Made by a program: the position numbers and the translations under genes
Origin: Acidimicrobiaceae bacterium
GTDB lineage: Bacteria; Actinomycetota; Acidimicrobiia; Acidimicrobiales; Ilumatobacteraceae
Reading direction: 5' to 3'
DNA: 64,000 nucleotides
NCBI GenBank assembly: GCA_020637295.1
Contig: JACJWF010000003.1
Span: 248,001 to 312,000 of the forward strand
The notes under the pieces: generated by a model
Databases searched by the model: none
What the model was told of the DNA's origin: nothing
Seen by the model: only the letters and a program-made list of their open reading frames with translations
Shown: positions 17,272-25,484 of the stretch, one piece after another
How positions within the stretch are numbered: the stretch's first letter is position 1
Layout of the letters: every line of letters begins with the position of its first letter

Positions 17272-18261
17272 TCAGGCCTGGTTCTCGCCGCCGAAGATCT
17301 CGCTGACGCTGGTGTCGTCGAACACGGCGTTCAGCGCGTCGGCGATGAGGGGCGCGATCGACAGCACCTCGATCTTGGCGATCTGCTGCTCCGGAGCCAG
17401 TGGCAGGGTGTTGGTGAGCACCACCTTGGTGATCACCGACTTCGACAGTCGCTCGATGGCCGGGCCGCTGAGCACGGCGTGGGTGGCCATCGCCCAGACC
17501 TCTTTGGCGCCGCGGGCCATGAGGACGTCGGCGGCCGAGACGATGGTGCCGCCGGAGTCGATCATGTCGTCGGTGAGGATGCACAGGCGGCCGTCAACGT
17601 CGCCCATGACCTCCTTGGCCTCGGCCACGTTGGCGGTGCCCTTCGGCCGGCGCTTGTAGATGAACGCCAGGTCGCTGCCCTTGTCCGTGAGGTGCTGGGC
17701 CATCCGCTCGGCCACCTTGATGCGACCGGCGTCGGGGGCGACGATCACCGGTTCCAGTGCGTGCTCGCGCACATAGTTCTCCAGCACGGGCATTGCCGTG
17801 AGGTGATCCACCGGGCCGTCGAAGAAGCCCTGGATCTGGCCGCTGTGCAGGTCGATCGAGATCATCCGCTTGGCGCCGGCGCTCTTGAACAGGTCCGCCA
17901 CCATGCGGGCGGTGATCGGCTCGCGGCCCTCGGCCTTGCGGTCCTGGCGGGCGTAGCCGTAGAACGGGCAGACGGCGGTGATCCGCTTGGCGCTGGCGCG
18001 GTAGGCCGCGTCGATCATGATCAGCTGCTCCATGATCGAGTCGTTGATGCTGCGCCCGCCGAACCCGCAGTGGGTCTGCATGACGAACACGTCGTTGCCA
18101 CGGATGCTCTCGGCGAACCGCACGCGCACCTCGCCGTTGGCGAACTGGACGATGTTGGGGTTGCCGAGCTCGATGCCGAGATGGCCGGCCACTTCCTCTG
18201 CCAATGCCGGATGGGTGCGCCCCGAATAGAGCGCCATCCGCTTGGTCGTGACCTTCTCCAT
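17272..18261 (-). CDS. prs: Ribose-phosphate pyrophosphokinase (PRPP synthase)
   Basis: The 329-residue enzyme makes PRPP from ribose 5-phosphate and ATP for nucleotide, His and Trp synthesis. It carries FANGEVRVRF, VCPFYGYARQDRK (ATP-binding flexible loop) and the PRPP-binding signature LTDDMIDSGGTI. The ATG at 18261 has GGGGAG upstream and gives the usual N terminus. It lies 13 bases downstream of glmU, the classical gene pair. Confidence 0.97.
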   Translation of the reverse strand: MEKVTTKRMALYSGRTHPALAEEVAGHLGIELGNPNIVQFANGEVRVRFAESIRGNDVFVMQTHCGFGGRSINDSIMEQLIMIDAAYRASAKRITAVCPFYGYARQDRKAEGREPITARMVADLFKSAGAKRMISIDLHSGQIQGFFDGPVDHLTAMPVLENYVREHALEPVIVAPDAGRIKVAERMAQHLTDKGSDLAFIYKRRPKGTANVAEAKEVMGDVDGRLCILTDDMIDSGGTIVSAADVLMARGAKEVWAMATHAVLSGPAIERLSKSVITKVVLTNTLPLAPEQQIAKIEVLSIAPLIADALNAVFDDTSVSEIFGGENQA

Positions 18262-18274
18262 CCGTTGCTCCCCG

Positions 18275-19378
18275 CTACTGGCCGTCGACAGGCGCAGTGT
18301 AGAAGGCGCCGGTGGCGGCGCCCGAAACGACGCTGCTCCCCGGCGGGAGGAATGCATAGGGCCCGACATGGGCGTCCGCCCCGACCTCGCTGTCGCGGCC
18401 GGTGGTGTGCTCCACCACGGCCCCGTCGCCGACCGTGCAGTCCACCAAGCGGGTGTCCGGGCCGATCTCGCAGCCGTCGCCGACGACGGTGGCGCCCTGC
18501 AGGATCGTGCCCGGGTAGAGCGTCACGTCGCGCCCGAGGCGGACGGTGACGTCGATGAACGTCTGGCGGGGGTCCAGCATGGTGACGCCGTTCAGCAGGT
18601 GGCGGCGGTTGGTGCGGTTGCGGAACTCGCGCTCGGCCATGGCCAGCTGCCAGCGATCGTTGACGCCCTGGGTCTCCTCCATCGGTGCCTGCACGCACCC
18701 GATGCGATGGCCCATCGCGGCGAGCGAACCGACGACGTCCGTCAGGTAGTACTCGCCCTGGGCGTTGTCCGGGCTGAGGCGGCGCAGGGCGGGGCCGAGC
18801 AGGTCGCGGCGGAACGCGTACATGCTGGTGCAGATCTCCCGGACCGCCCGTTCCTCCTCGTTGGCGTCGCGCTGCTCGACGATGCGCAGGACCCGGCCGT
18901 CGCCCGTCTTGGACGGCTGGCGGATGACCCGCCCGTAACCGGTGGGGTCGTCGAGCACGCTGGTGATGAGCGTGGCCGCGTACTCGTTGGCGACGTGGGT
19001 GCTGACCAGCGCCTCCAGCGTCTCCGCGCTGAGGAGCGGCGTGTCGCCGGGCAGCACCACGACGGTGGACGTGTCGTCGAGGTCGTCGCCGGGGAACGCG
19101 CTGAGGCCGACCATGGCCGCGTCGCCGGTGCCGCGCTGGACCTGCTGCTCCACGAACGTGACGTGTGCCCAGTCGGGTGATTGCTCCTGCACCTTCTTGG
19201 TGACGCGCTCGGCCCCGTGGCCGACCACCACCACGGTGCGGTCCGGCTGCAGGCCCTCGAGGGAGTGGATGACGTGCATCACCATCGGCCGCCCGCAGAT
19301 GAGGTGCAACGGCTTCGGGCGGGTGGATCGCATGCGCGACCCCTCGCCGGCGGCGAGGACGATGGCGGAGACGCTCAT
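18275..19378 (-). CDS. glmU: GlmU-like UDP-GlcNAc pyrophosphorylase lacking the acetyltransferase half
   Basis: The 367-residue protein has a complete N-terminal uridyltransferase domain, with AIVLAAGEGSRMRSTRPKP as the nucleotide-binding loop, then VVVLPGDTPLL and EYYLTDVV. A short left-handed helix with hexapeptide turns follows (residues about 255-350). The reading frame stops at 367 after PPGSSVVSGAATGAF. Canonical bifunctional GlmU is about 450-490 residues and carries its acetyltransferase histidine and trimeric active site in the missing part. This version can be expected to make UDP-GlcNAc from GlcNAc-1-phosphate, while acetylation must be done elsewhere. Its ATG overlaps the HxlR gene stop by four bases. 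Confidence 0.9.
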   Translation of the reverse strand: MSVSAIVLAAGEGSRMRSTRPKPLHLICGRPMVMHVIHSLEGLQPDRTVVVVGHGAERVTKKVQEQSPDWAHVTFVEQQVQRGTGDAAMVGLSAFPGDDLDDTSTVVVLPGDTPLLSAETLEALVSTHVANEYAATLITSVLDDPTGYGRVIRQPSKTGDGRVLRIVEQRDANEEERAVREICTSMYAFRRDLLGPALRRLSPDNAQGEYYLTDVVGSLAAMGHRIGCVQAPMEETQGVNDRWQLAMAEREFRNRTNRRHLLNGVTMLDPRQTFIDVTVRLGRDVTLYPGTILQGATVVGDGCEIGPDTRLVDCTVGDGAVVEHTTGRDSEVGADAHVGPYAFLPPGSSVVSGAATGAFYTAPVDGQ

Positions 19379-19815
19379 GGGTCTGTTCTATCGCGTGCGG
19401 CGGCACGGATGGCCGCCGGTCCGAACGTGGTGGCGCACTGCCGGCACCAGAAGCCCTGCTCCAACTCCGTGCCGCACGGGGCGTGGACGAGCACGATGTC
19501 CGCGTCGCCGCCGGCCAGGTGGTGCTCGCCCCAGCGGATCAGCGCCACGAGCGCGGGGGAGAGCGCGACGCCGGCGGGGGTCAGGCGGTACTCGTACCGT
19601 GGCGGGTGGTCCTGGTAGCGGTCCTTCGTCATCACCCCGCCGTCGACCAGGCGCTTGAGGCGGTTGGTGAGGATCGGGCGGGCGATGCCGAGGTCGTCGA
19701 TGAAGTCGTCGAACCGGCGTACCCCGCGCAGTGCGGCCCGGATGATGAGGATGCTCCACCGGTCGCCGACCAGCTTCAGCGTGCGCTCCAGCGTCGTCGG
19801 CTGCCCGTCCCCCAT
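19375..19815 (-). CDS. HxlR-family winged-helix regulator
   Basis: The 146-residue protein contains the HxlR winged helix: TLKLVGDRWSILIIRAALRG at residues 11-30, then FDDFIDDLGIARPILTNRL and YEYRLTPAGVAL. The C-terminal tail has a CxxC pair (FWCRQCATTFGP), possibly metal- or redox-active, and an additional Cys in HAPCGTE. The ATG at 19815 lies eight bases after TAGCGT, a leaderless arrangement. The open frame upstream is antisense to fbiC and rejected. The stop overlaps glmU, so the regulator leads the glmU operon. A repeated 15-bp dyad sits just upstream and may be its own operator or a mobile repeat. Confidence 0.9.
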   Translation of the reverse strand: MGDGQPTTLERTLKLVGDRWSILIIRAALRGVRRFDDFIDDLGIARPILTNRLKRLVDGGVMTKDRYQDHPPRYEYRLTPAGVALSPALVALIRWGEHHLAGGDADIVLVHAPCGTELEQGFWCRQCATTFGPAAIRAAARDRTDP

Positions 19816-19842
19816 CCCCCCAGACGCTACCCCGGACCCCGG

Positions 19843-19946
19843 TTGGAGGGTTTCGTGCTCGGAGGTGGACATGAAACCCTCCGACCCCGCCCGCTTCGGC
19901 CCGGTTGGAGGGTTTCGTGCTCGGAGGTGGACACGAAACCCTCCAA
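19843..19946. repeat. Two 62-bp-spaced copies of a long inverted repeat
   Basis: Copy 1 (19843-19884) and copy 2 (19905-19946) each begin TTGGAGGGTTTCGTG. In copy 2 the right arm CACGAAACCCTCCAA is a perfect 15-base complement across a 12-base loop; copy 1 has two differences in its right arm. The copies are spaced by 62 bases and fill most of the gap between the HxlR regulator and fbiC. They could be operators, REP-like elements or a bidirectional attenuator. Confidence 0.88.
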
Positions 19947-19977
19947 CTGGTGAGTTCGGGAATAGAACTGACTTGGG

Positions 19978-19983
19978 TAGGGT
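19978..19983 (+). promoter_or_regulatory. -10 element of fbiC
   Basis: TAGGGT lies exactly seven bases before the GTG at 19991, consistent with leaderless transcription of fbiC. It is 31 bases downstream of the second dyad repeat. Confidence 0.6.
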
Positions 19984-19990
19984 GCTCGGC

Positions 19991-22351
19991 GTGATCGAGG
20001 AACTGCTGGGGACACCGCTGGACGACCTGCTGGCCGCGGCCCGTGACGTGCGCGACCGGGCCCACGGCACGCGGGTGACGTACTCACCGAAGGTGTTCAT
20101 CCCGTTGACCATGCTGTGCCGCGACCGCTGCGGCTACTGCACGTTCGCCCAGCCCCCGGCCCGCCTGCAGGCGCCGTACCTCACGCCGGAGCAGGTGCTG
20201 CGGATCGCCGCCGACGGCGCCCGGATGGGCTGCCACGAGGCCCTGTTCACGCTCGGCGAGGCGCCCGAGGAACGCTACGACGTCGCCGCCGACTGGTTGC
20301 GCGCCAACGGCTACGACTCCACGGTCCACTACCTCCACGCCATGGCCGGCCTGGTGTTGGCCGAGACCGGCCTCCTGCCCCACGCCAACGCCGGCGCGCT
20401 GAGCGAGGCGGAACTGCGCCTGCTGGCGGAGGTCAGCCCCAGCCAGGGGATGATGATCGAGACGCTGCGCGCCGACCTGCCGTGCCACCGCGGCGCGCCG
20501 GACAAGCACCCGCAGCGACGGCTGGACACGCTGGAGGCCGCCGGCCGGGCCCGCATCCCGTTCACCACCGGCATCCTCGTGGGCATCGGCGAGACTCGGG
20601 CCGACCGGCTGGCCGCGCTGGCCGCCATCGCCGACAGCCATCGCCGCCACGGGCACGTGCAGGAGGTGATCGTCCAGAACTTCCTGCCCAAGCCGGGCAC
20701 GGGCATGCAGCACGAGCCCCCCTGTCCGCAGGACGAGTTCCTCTGGTCGATCGCCGCCGCCCGCCTCGTGCTGCCGCCGGAGATCCACCTGCAGGCCCCG
20801 CCGAACCTCAGCGACGACTTCGGGGTGCTGCTGGGCGTCGGCATCGACGACTGGGGCGGCGTCTCGCCCGTCACGCTCGACCATGTGAATCCGGAGCGAC
20901 CGTGGCCGGCGCTGGACCGCCTGCGCGAGGTCACCGAGGCGCGTGGCTTCGCGCTGGCGCCCCGCCTGACGATCTACCCCGAGTTCGCCCGCCGCCCGCA
21001 GGAGTGGCTGCACGAGCGGCTCCGCTTCCCCGTGCTGGACCGCAGCGACGCCGAGGGCCTGGGCCGCGACGACCCCGGTGCCGTCTGGCCGGAGAAGGTC
21101 ACCGCCGCCGACGTGGTGCACGACGGCGCAGAGGTGGTGCTGGTCGGCCACCGCAGCACCCAGTGGTACTCCGGCGCGACGAACCCGCCACCCACCCTGC
21201 TACCCGCGCCCGCCGGCCACTCCGGGCCCGTCCGCGGCGCCGTCGCCGAGGTGCTGGCGGGCATCGACGCCGGCCAGGAGCCCGGCTTCGAGCAGGTCGT
21301 CACCCTGTTCCGCGCCCGCGGCCCGGAGGTCACGGCCATCGCCGTCGCCGCCGACCGGCTGCGCCGCGAGACCGTCGGCGACGCCATCACCTGGGTCCAC
21401 AACCGCAACATCAACTACACGAACGTGTGCACGTTCAAGTGCCGGTTCTGCGGCTTCTCCAAGGGCCCGCTGAGCCTCAACCTGCGCGGCACGCCGTACC
21501 TCCTGACGCTGGACGACATCGCCCAGCGGGCACGCGAGGCGTGGGACCTCGGCGCCACCGAGGTGACGCTGCAGGGCGGCATCCACCCCAGCTTCGACGG
21601 CGACTACTACGTGGACGTCGCCCGTGCCGTGAAGGACGCCGTGCCCGGCATGCACGTGCACGGCTTCACCGCGCTGGAGGTGATCGAGGGTGCCCGCCGC
21701 CTGGGTGAGGACCTGCCCACCTACCTGCGGCGGCTGAAGGACGCCGGCCTGGCCAGCCTGCCCGGCACGGCGGCCGAGATCCTCGACGACGAGGTCCGCG
21801 CCGTGCTGTGCCCGGACAAGATCACCACCGACGAGTGGCTGGACTGCCACGCGGCGGCGCACGACGTGGGCCTGCGCAGCAACGTCACGATCATGTTCGG
21901 CTCCATCGAGCACCCGGAGAGTTGGGCCCGGCACCTGCTGCGGACCCGCGAGTTGCAGAAGGTCACCGGCGGGTTCACCGAGTTCGTCGGCCTGCCGTTC
22001 GTGCACATGGCGTCGCCGATCTACCTGCAGAAGGGGTCCCGCCGCGGCCCGACGTTCCGCGAGACCCTGCTGATGCACGCCGTCGCCCGGTTGGTGTACC
22101 GCGGGCTGATCGACAACATCCAGCTCAGCTGGGTGAAGATCGGCGAGGCCGCCGCGCTCCAGTTGCTGCAGGCCGGCTGCAACGACCTCGGGGGCACGCT
22201 GATGGACGAGAACATCTCCCGCGCCGCCGGCGCCGCCCACGGGCAGGGGATGACGGAGGAGCGCTTCACGTCGCTGGTCGCCCCGCTGGGCCGCCGCCTC
22301 CAGCAGCGCACCACCACCTACGACCGGGTCGACACCGCGTTCGCCCGCTGA
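19991..22351 (+). CDS. fbiC: FO synthase FbiC (fused CofG-CofH)
   Basis: The 786-residue protein fuses two radical-SAM enzymes that join 5-amino-6-ribitylaminouracil and tyrosine into the deazaflavin FO, precursor of coenzyme F420. The CofG half has the cluster motif CRDRCGYC at about residue 45. The CofH half has CTFKCRFC at about residue 475. HLGATEVTLQGG-like and NNIQLSW-like segments also match each half. The GTG at 19991 is chosen from the TAGGGT -10 seven bases upstream; a longer open frame would run through the dyad repeats. It is of full length for actinobacterial FbiC. It stands alone, without fbiA/fbiB nearby. Confidence 0.96.
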   Translation: MIEELLGTPLDDLLAAARDVRDRAHGTRVTYSPKVFIPLTMLCRDRCGYCTFAQPPARLQAPYLTPEQVLRIAADGARMGCHEALFTLGEAPEERYDVAADWLRANGYDSTVHYLHAMAGLVLAETGLLPHANAGALSEAELRLLAEVSPSQGMMIETLRADLPCHRGAPDKHPQRRLDTLEAAGRARIPFTTGILVGIGETRADRLAALAAIADSHRRHGHVQEVIVQNFLPKPGTGMQHEPPCPQDEFLWSIAAARLVLPPEIHLQAPPNLSDDFGVLLGVGIDDWGGVSPVTLDHVNPERPWPALDRLREVTEARGFALAPRLTIYPEFARRPQEWLHERLRFPVLDRSDAEGLGRDDPGAVWPEKVTAADVVHDGAEVVLVGHRSTQWYSGATNPPPTLLPAPAGHSGPVRGAVAEVLAGIDAGQEPGFEQVVTLFRARGPEVTAIAVAADRLRRETVGDAITWVHNRNINYTNVCTFKCRFCGFSKGPLSLNLRGTPYLLTLDDIAQRAREAWDLGATEVTLQGGIHPSFDGDYYVDVARAVKDAVPGMHVHGFTALEVIEGARRLGEDLPTYLRRLKDAGLASLPGTAAEILDDEVRAVLCPDKITTDEWLDCHAAAHDVGLRSNVTIMFGSIEHPESWARHLLRTRELQKVTGGFTEFVGLPFVHMASPIYLQKGSRRGPTFRETLLMHAVARLVYRGLIDNIQLSWVKIGEAAALQLLQAGCNDLGGTLMDENISRAAGAAHGQGMTEERFTSLVAPLGRRLQQRTTTYDRVDTAFAR

Positions 22352-22360
22352 CGCAGACGG

Positions 22361-23059
22361 TCAGCCGCGGAGCGCGAACTCCACCGCCGCCAGCGCGTGG
22401 AGGCGGGTGGTCGGGAAGTACGGGACCGTCACGTCGTCGGCGCCGACGAGCAGTTCGATCTCGGTGCAGCCGGCGATGATCCCCTCGCCGCCGCGCGCCA
22501 GCAGGCGGTCGATCACCGCCAGGTACGCCGCCTTGGACTCCGCCGTCACCACCCCGCGCACCAATTCCTCGTAGATCACGTCGTGCACGGTGGTGCGGTC
22601 CGGCTCCTCGGGCACGAGCACGTCGAGGCCGTGGTGGGCGACCAGGTGGTCGCGGTAGAACGCCTGCTCCATCGTGTAGCGGGTGCCGAGCAGCCCCACG
22701 CGTTGCACTCCGGCGGCCCGCACGGCGGCACCGGTGGCATCGGCGATGTGCAGGAACGGCACAGGTGCGATGGCCGCGGCCACGTCGTGCGCCACCTTGT
22801 GCATGGTGTTGGTGCACAGCACCACCGCCGCTGCCCCGCACTGCACCAGTGCCCGGGCGGCAGCGGCCAGCAGGTCGGCGGCGGCAGGCCAGTCGCCCGC
22901 GGCCTGCAGCGCCTCGATCTCCGCGAAGTCGAACGAGCGGATGACGAGGTCGGCGGAGTGGGTGCCGCCCAATTGGCGGCGCACCTCTTCGTTGATGAGC
23001 CGCTCGTACTCGATGGAGGACTCCCAGCTCATCCCGCCGAGCAGGCCGATGCACTTCAT
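22361..23059 (-). CDS. Aspartate/glutamate racemase family protein
   Basis: The 232-residue protein opens MKCIGLLGGMSWESSIEYER and has the first catalytic cysteine in VVLCTNTMHKVA. The second is in GIIAGCTEIELL, as in aspartate racemases of the YgeA type. It interconverts L- and D-amino acids, probably Asp or Glu, for the cell wall or D-amino-acid use. The ATG is only three bases after the end of tRNA-Gln on the same strand, with no room for a normal ribosome site outside the tRNA. Expression may therefore come from a tRNA-mRNA transcript processed at the tRNA 3' end. Confidence 0.92.
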   Translation of the reverse strand: MKCIGLLGGMSWESSIEYERLINEEVRRQLGGTHSADLVIRSFDFAEIEALQAAGDWPAAADLLAAAARALVQCGAAAVVLCTNTMHKVAHDVAAAIAPVPFLHIADATGAAVRAAGVQRVGLLGTRYTMEQAFYRDHLVAHHGLDVLVPEEPDRTTVHDVIYEELVRGVVTAESKAAYLAVIDRLLARGGEGIIAGCTEIELLVGADDVTVPYFPTTRLHALAAVEFALRG

Positions 23060-23062
23060 GCG

Positions 23063-23133
23063 TTCCGGGGAGAGGACTCGAACCCCTATACGCGGCACCA
23101 AAAACCGCTGTCCTGCCATTGAACGACCCCGGA
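23063..23133 (-). tRNA. tRNA-Gln (anticodon TTG)
   Basis: A cloverleaf can be drawn by hand. The acceptor is TCCGGGG/CCCCGGA with discriminator A, and the D stem is GTTC/GGAC. The anticodon stem GCGGT/GCCGC has loop TTTTGGT (anticodon TTG, reads CAA). The T arm is AGGGG-TTCGAGT-CCTCT. CCA is not encoded; CGC follows and then the ATG of the racemase gene. Confidence 0.93.
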
Positions 23134-23218
23134 CGGACGCCGTCGAGGCTACCTGCGCGCGCGTCCCGGCTGGCGGGGTTTGGGGAGTGGGGTCGCGCCC
23201 GGTAGCGTCATGCGAGCT

Positions 23219-23308
23219 ATGGGTTCACTGATCAAGAAGCGCCGCAAGCGCATGCGTAAGAAGAAGCACAAGAAGATGCTCCGCCGCACGCGGCACCAGC
23301 GTCGCTAG
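23219..23308 (+). CDS. Ribosomal protein bS22 (AURKAIP1/COX24-domain peptide)
   Basis: This 29-residue, extremely basic peptide starts MGSLIKKRRKRMRKKKH and ends in RTRHQRR. It matches the small actinobacterial ribosomal protein bS22, seen in mycobacterial 70S structures and homologous to mitochondrial AURKAIP1/COX24. The ATG at 23219 follows TAGCGT by ten bases, giving a leader of only a few bases. An in-frame ATG at 23210 is too close to that element. It is followed by a strong hairpin at 23341-23373. Genes this small are usually missed by automatic annotation. Confidence 0.9.
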   Translation: MGSLIKKRRKRMRKKKHKKMLRRTRHQRR

Positions 23309-23340
23309 CACTCGCTCGCGCACAACCCACGTTCTGGTCG

Positions 23341-23373
23341 CCGACCGCCCGCAGGCTCACTGTGGGCGGTCGG
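23341..23373. terminator. Hairpin between bS22 and ispE
   Basis: CCGACCGCCCGCAG (23341-23354) pairs with CTGTGGGCGGTCGG (23360-23373) over 14 positions with one G-T pair and a five-base loop. It sits between converging genes and overlaps the last codons of ispE. There is no T tract, so it is probably a GC-rich, actinobacterial-style bidirectional terminator. Confidence 0.6.
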
Positions 23374-24094
23374 TGCGCGTCAGCGCCACCATCGCGTCCG
23401 GCAGCGCGTCCGCGATGGCGTGATGACCCGGGAGGAACCAGGTGGCGCCGGACCCTGCCAGCACCGGGCGCTGCCCGGCCGCCTCGGCGATCCGGTCCCG
23501 CCATTCGGCCAGGCGCGGCTCCACCACCAGCGCCGCCGGTTCCAGGTCGTTCGGGCCGTCCGCCGTGGGGCCGCCGAGCTCGTCCCACGCCCGGTAGGCC
23601 GCTGGTGTGCTGACGGCCAGCGGGGGGACGACCAGCGTGATGTCCTGCGCCTGGAACGGCAGCGGTTCGACCACCTCGCCGATGCCACGCACTCGCGCCC
23701 GCCCACCGACGAGGCAGAAGCTGACGTCGGCCCCCAGCCGGGCTGCGCCGGCCACGTCCGTGTACCCGGCCCAGCGCAGCACGGCCGCGGCGTCGCTGGA
23801 GCCCCCACCCAGCCCACCGCCGTGGGGGATCACCTTGTGCAGGTGCACCGCTGCATCACGGCCGGCCAGGCGCAACGCCTTGGCGACCAGGTTGGTGTCG
23901 TCCAGTGGCATCCCGGCGGCGAACGGGCCGTCGGCCGTCAACCCGATCCCGCCGGGTGTGATCGTCACGGTGTCGGCCCATGCCAGTGCGACCATCTCGG
24001 CGTCGATCAGGTGGTAGCCGTCTTCGCGCACGCCGGTGATCCGCAACGACAGCGTCAGCTTCGCCGGAGCAGCCACCACGACGGGGCTGTTCAC
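23357..24094 (-). CDS. ispE: 4-diphosphocytidyl-2-C-methyl-D-erythritol kinase
   Basis: The 245-residue GHMP kinase performs the fourth step of the MEP isoprenoid pathway. It opens with VVAAPAKLTLSLRITGVRED, and the ATP loop is PHGGGLGGGSSDAAAV. The C-terminal motif is VLAGSGATWFLPG. The start is GTG at 24094, whose TGA overlap with rsmA (GTGA) shows translational coupling. It is slightly shorter than E. coli IspE, normal for actinobacteria. Confidence 0.95.
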   Translation of the reverse strand: MNSPVVVAAPAKLTLSLRITGVREDGYHLIDAEMVALAWADTVTITPGGIGLTADGPFAAGMPLDDTNLVAKALRLAGRDAAVHLHKVIPHGGGLGGGSSDAAAVLRWAGYTDVAGAARLGADVSFCLVGGRARVRGIGEVVEPLPFQAQDITLVVPPLAVSTPAAYRAWDELGGPTADGPNDLEPAALVVEPRLAEWRDRIAEAAGQRPVLAGSGATWFLPGHHAIADALPDAMVALTRTDRPQ

Positions 24095-24921
24095 TTCTGG
24101 CCCCCGGCGGCCAGCCAGGCTGCGGTCAGCCGCCCCCATTCGTGGACGTCCAGCTCCTCCGGCCGGCGTTGCGGGTCGATGCCCGCCTCGGCGAAGACCT
24201 CCGTGGCGACCACCCCGTGCAGCGAGCGGCGCAACATCTTGCGCCGCTGGCCGAACGCCGAGCGGACCAGGTGGGACAGCGGCCCCGGCGGCACGTCGAC
24301 CGCGGGCGCAGGCCGCCGGCGGATGTCGGCGAGGGCGGACTCCACGTTCGGTCGCGGCACGAACACGCTGGCCGGCACGTGCCCGGCGATCCGGGCGGTG
24401 GCCCAGTAGGCGACCTTCACGGTGACGGCGCCGTAGGCGGGCGTGCGCGGCACGGCGCAGAACCGCTCAGCGACCTCCTTCTGGACCATCACCAGCATCC
24501 GGGCCACCTGCGGCACCCCGTCCAGCACGTCGCACACCAGCGGCGTCGCCACGTTGTACGGCAGGTTGGCGACGAGGACCCAGTCGTCATGCTCGCCCAG
24601 CACCGCTGGCCAGTCCAGCGATGTCGCGTCGCCCTCGACCACGGTGACGTTGGGATGGCCGGCCACCACCTCGCGCAGCACCGGGACGATGCCCCGGTCC
24701 ACCTCCACCGCGGTGACGTCGGCGCCGGTCTCCGCCAGCGCGAGTGTCAGCGAGCCGAGGCCGGGGCCGATCTCCAGCACCCGGCTGCCCGACCCCACCT
24801 CGGCGAGGCGGGCGATGCGGCGCACCGTGTTCGGGTCGCCGACGAAGTTCTGGCCGAGGTCGCGGCGAGGGGCGAGGCCGTGGGCGGCCAGCAACTGGTT
24901 GATCTCACCGCGGCTGAGCAC
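24091..24921 (-). CDS. rsmA: 16S rRNA dimethyladenosine transferase RsmA (KsgA)
   Basis: The 276-residue SAM-dependent enzyme dimethylates the two adenines of 16S rRNA helix 45. RRDLGQNFVGDPNTVRRI opens the domain, the SAM site is VLEIGPGLGSLTLAL and motif IV is LVANLPYNVATPL. PRPNVESALADI and a helical C-terminal domain follow. It overlaps ispE by four bases and follows the RlpA-like gene by three bases, so the three genes are one transcription unit. Confidence 0.96.
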   Translation of the reverse strand: MLSRGEINQLLAAHGLAPRRDLGQNFVGDPNTVRRIARLAEVGSGSRVLEIGPGLGSLTLALAETGADVTAVEVDRGIVPVLREVVAGHPNVTVVEGDATSLDWPAVLGEHDDWVLVANLPYNVATPLVCDVLDGVPQVARMLVMVQKEVAERFCAVPRTPAYGAVTVKVAYWATARIAGHVPASVFVPRPNVESALADIRRRPAPAVDVPPGPLSHLVRSAFGQRRKMLRRSLHGVVATEVFAEAGIDPQRRPEELDVHEWGRLTAAWLAAGGQK

Positions 24922-24924
24922 GGC

Positions 24925-25431
24925 CTACCAGCTGATGCGGACCGGGATCGGCGCGTCGGCCAGGCTGGCGATCTCGTTGTAGATCGGTGTGTCCAGCACG
25001 ATGTCCGCGCCGGGGGGCACGGCCTTGCCCAGCGTGTTGGTGCACGTGGTGCTCTGCCCGTTGTCCACGTTGACGATGGTGAGCGTCGCCGCGTCGGGGG
25101 CGAGCAACGTGGTGCATGGGCGGCCCGTGCTCCAGTAGTGGCTGTAGGTGGCCCGCGCCTGCGTCTCGTTGGCGCTCGGCCCGGGGGGAACGGCGATGTC
25201 GATGACGCCGGGAGGCGTCGGTTGGTCGTCGCCCCCGACGAAGACGGGCGGCTGAGGCTCGTACTCGGTGGTGGACGGCGCAGTGTCCGCGCCGTTGCCC
25301 GGTGACGGGATGCCGGCGGACGCCGTGGTGCCGGGGGTGGCGTCGTCGCGGTTGAGCACCCACAGGGCCGGCAGCGCCACCAGGGTGAAGGTGGCCGCGA
25401 GGGCGACGCGACGTCGGTCTGAGTTGATCAT
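24925..25431 (-). CDS. Secreted RlpA-like (double-psi beta-barrel) protein
   Basis: The 168-residue protein has an N-terminal signal anchor (RRVALAATFTLVALPALWVL), a low-complexity Pro/Thr linker, and a C-terminal domain from about residue 90. That domain (ATYSHYWSTGRPCTTLL, TLTIVNVDNGQSTTC) resembles the double-psi beta-barrel of RlpA and 3D proteins. The catalytic residues of true lytic transglycosylases are not obvious, so activity is uncertain. In other actinobacteria the gene between tatD and ksgA is the resuscitation-promoting factor rpfB, so this may be the local cell-wall counterpart. The ATG at 25431 is chosen because it precedes the signal segment directly. Confidence 0.7.
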   Translation of the reverse strand: MINSDRRRVALAATFTLVALPALWVLNRDDATPGTTASAGIPSPGNGADTAPSTTEYEPQPPVFVGGDDQPTPPGVIDIAVPPGPSANETQARATYSHYWSTGRPCTTLLAPDAATLTIVNVDNGQSTTCTNTLGKAVPPGADIVLDTPIYNEIASLADAPIPVRISW

Positions 25432-25484
25432 GTGGGGCTCGGCTGGCCGCCGGCGACCACCGCCGACCGCCCGTGACGAAAAGG

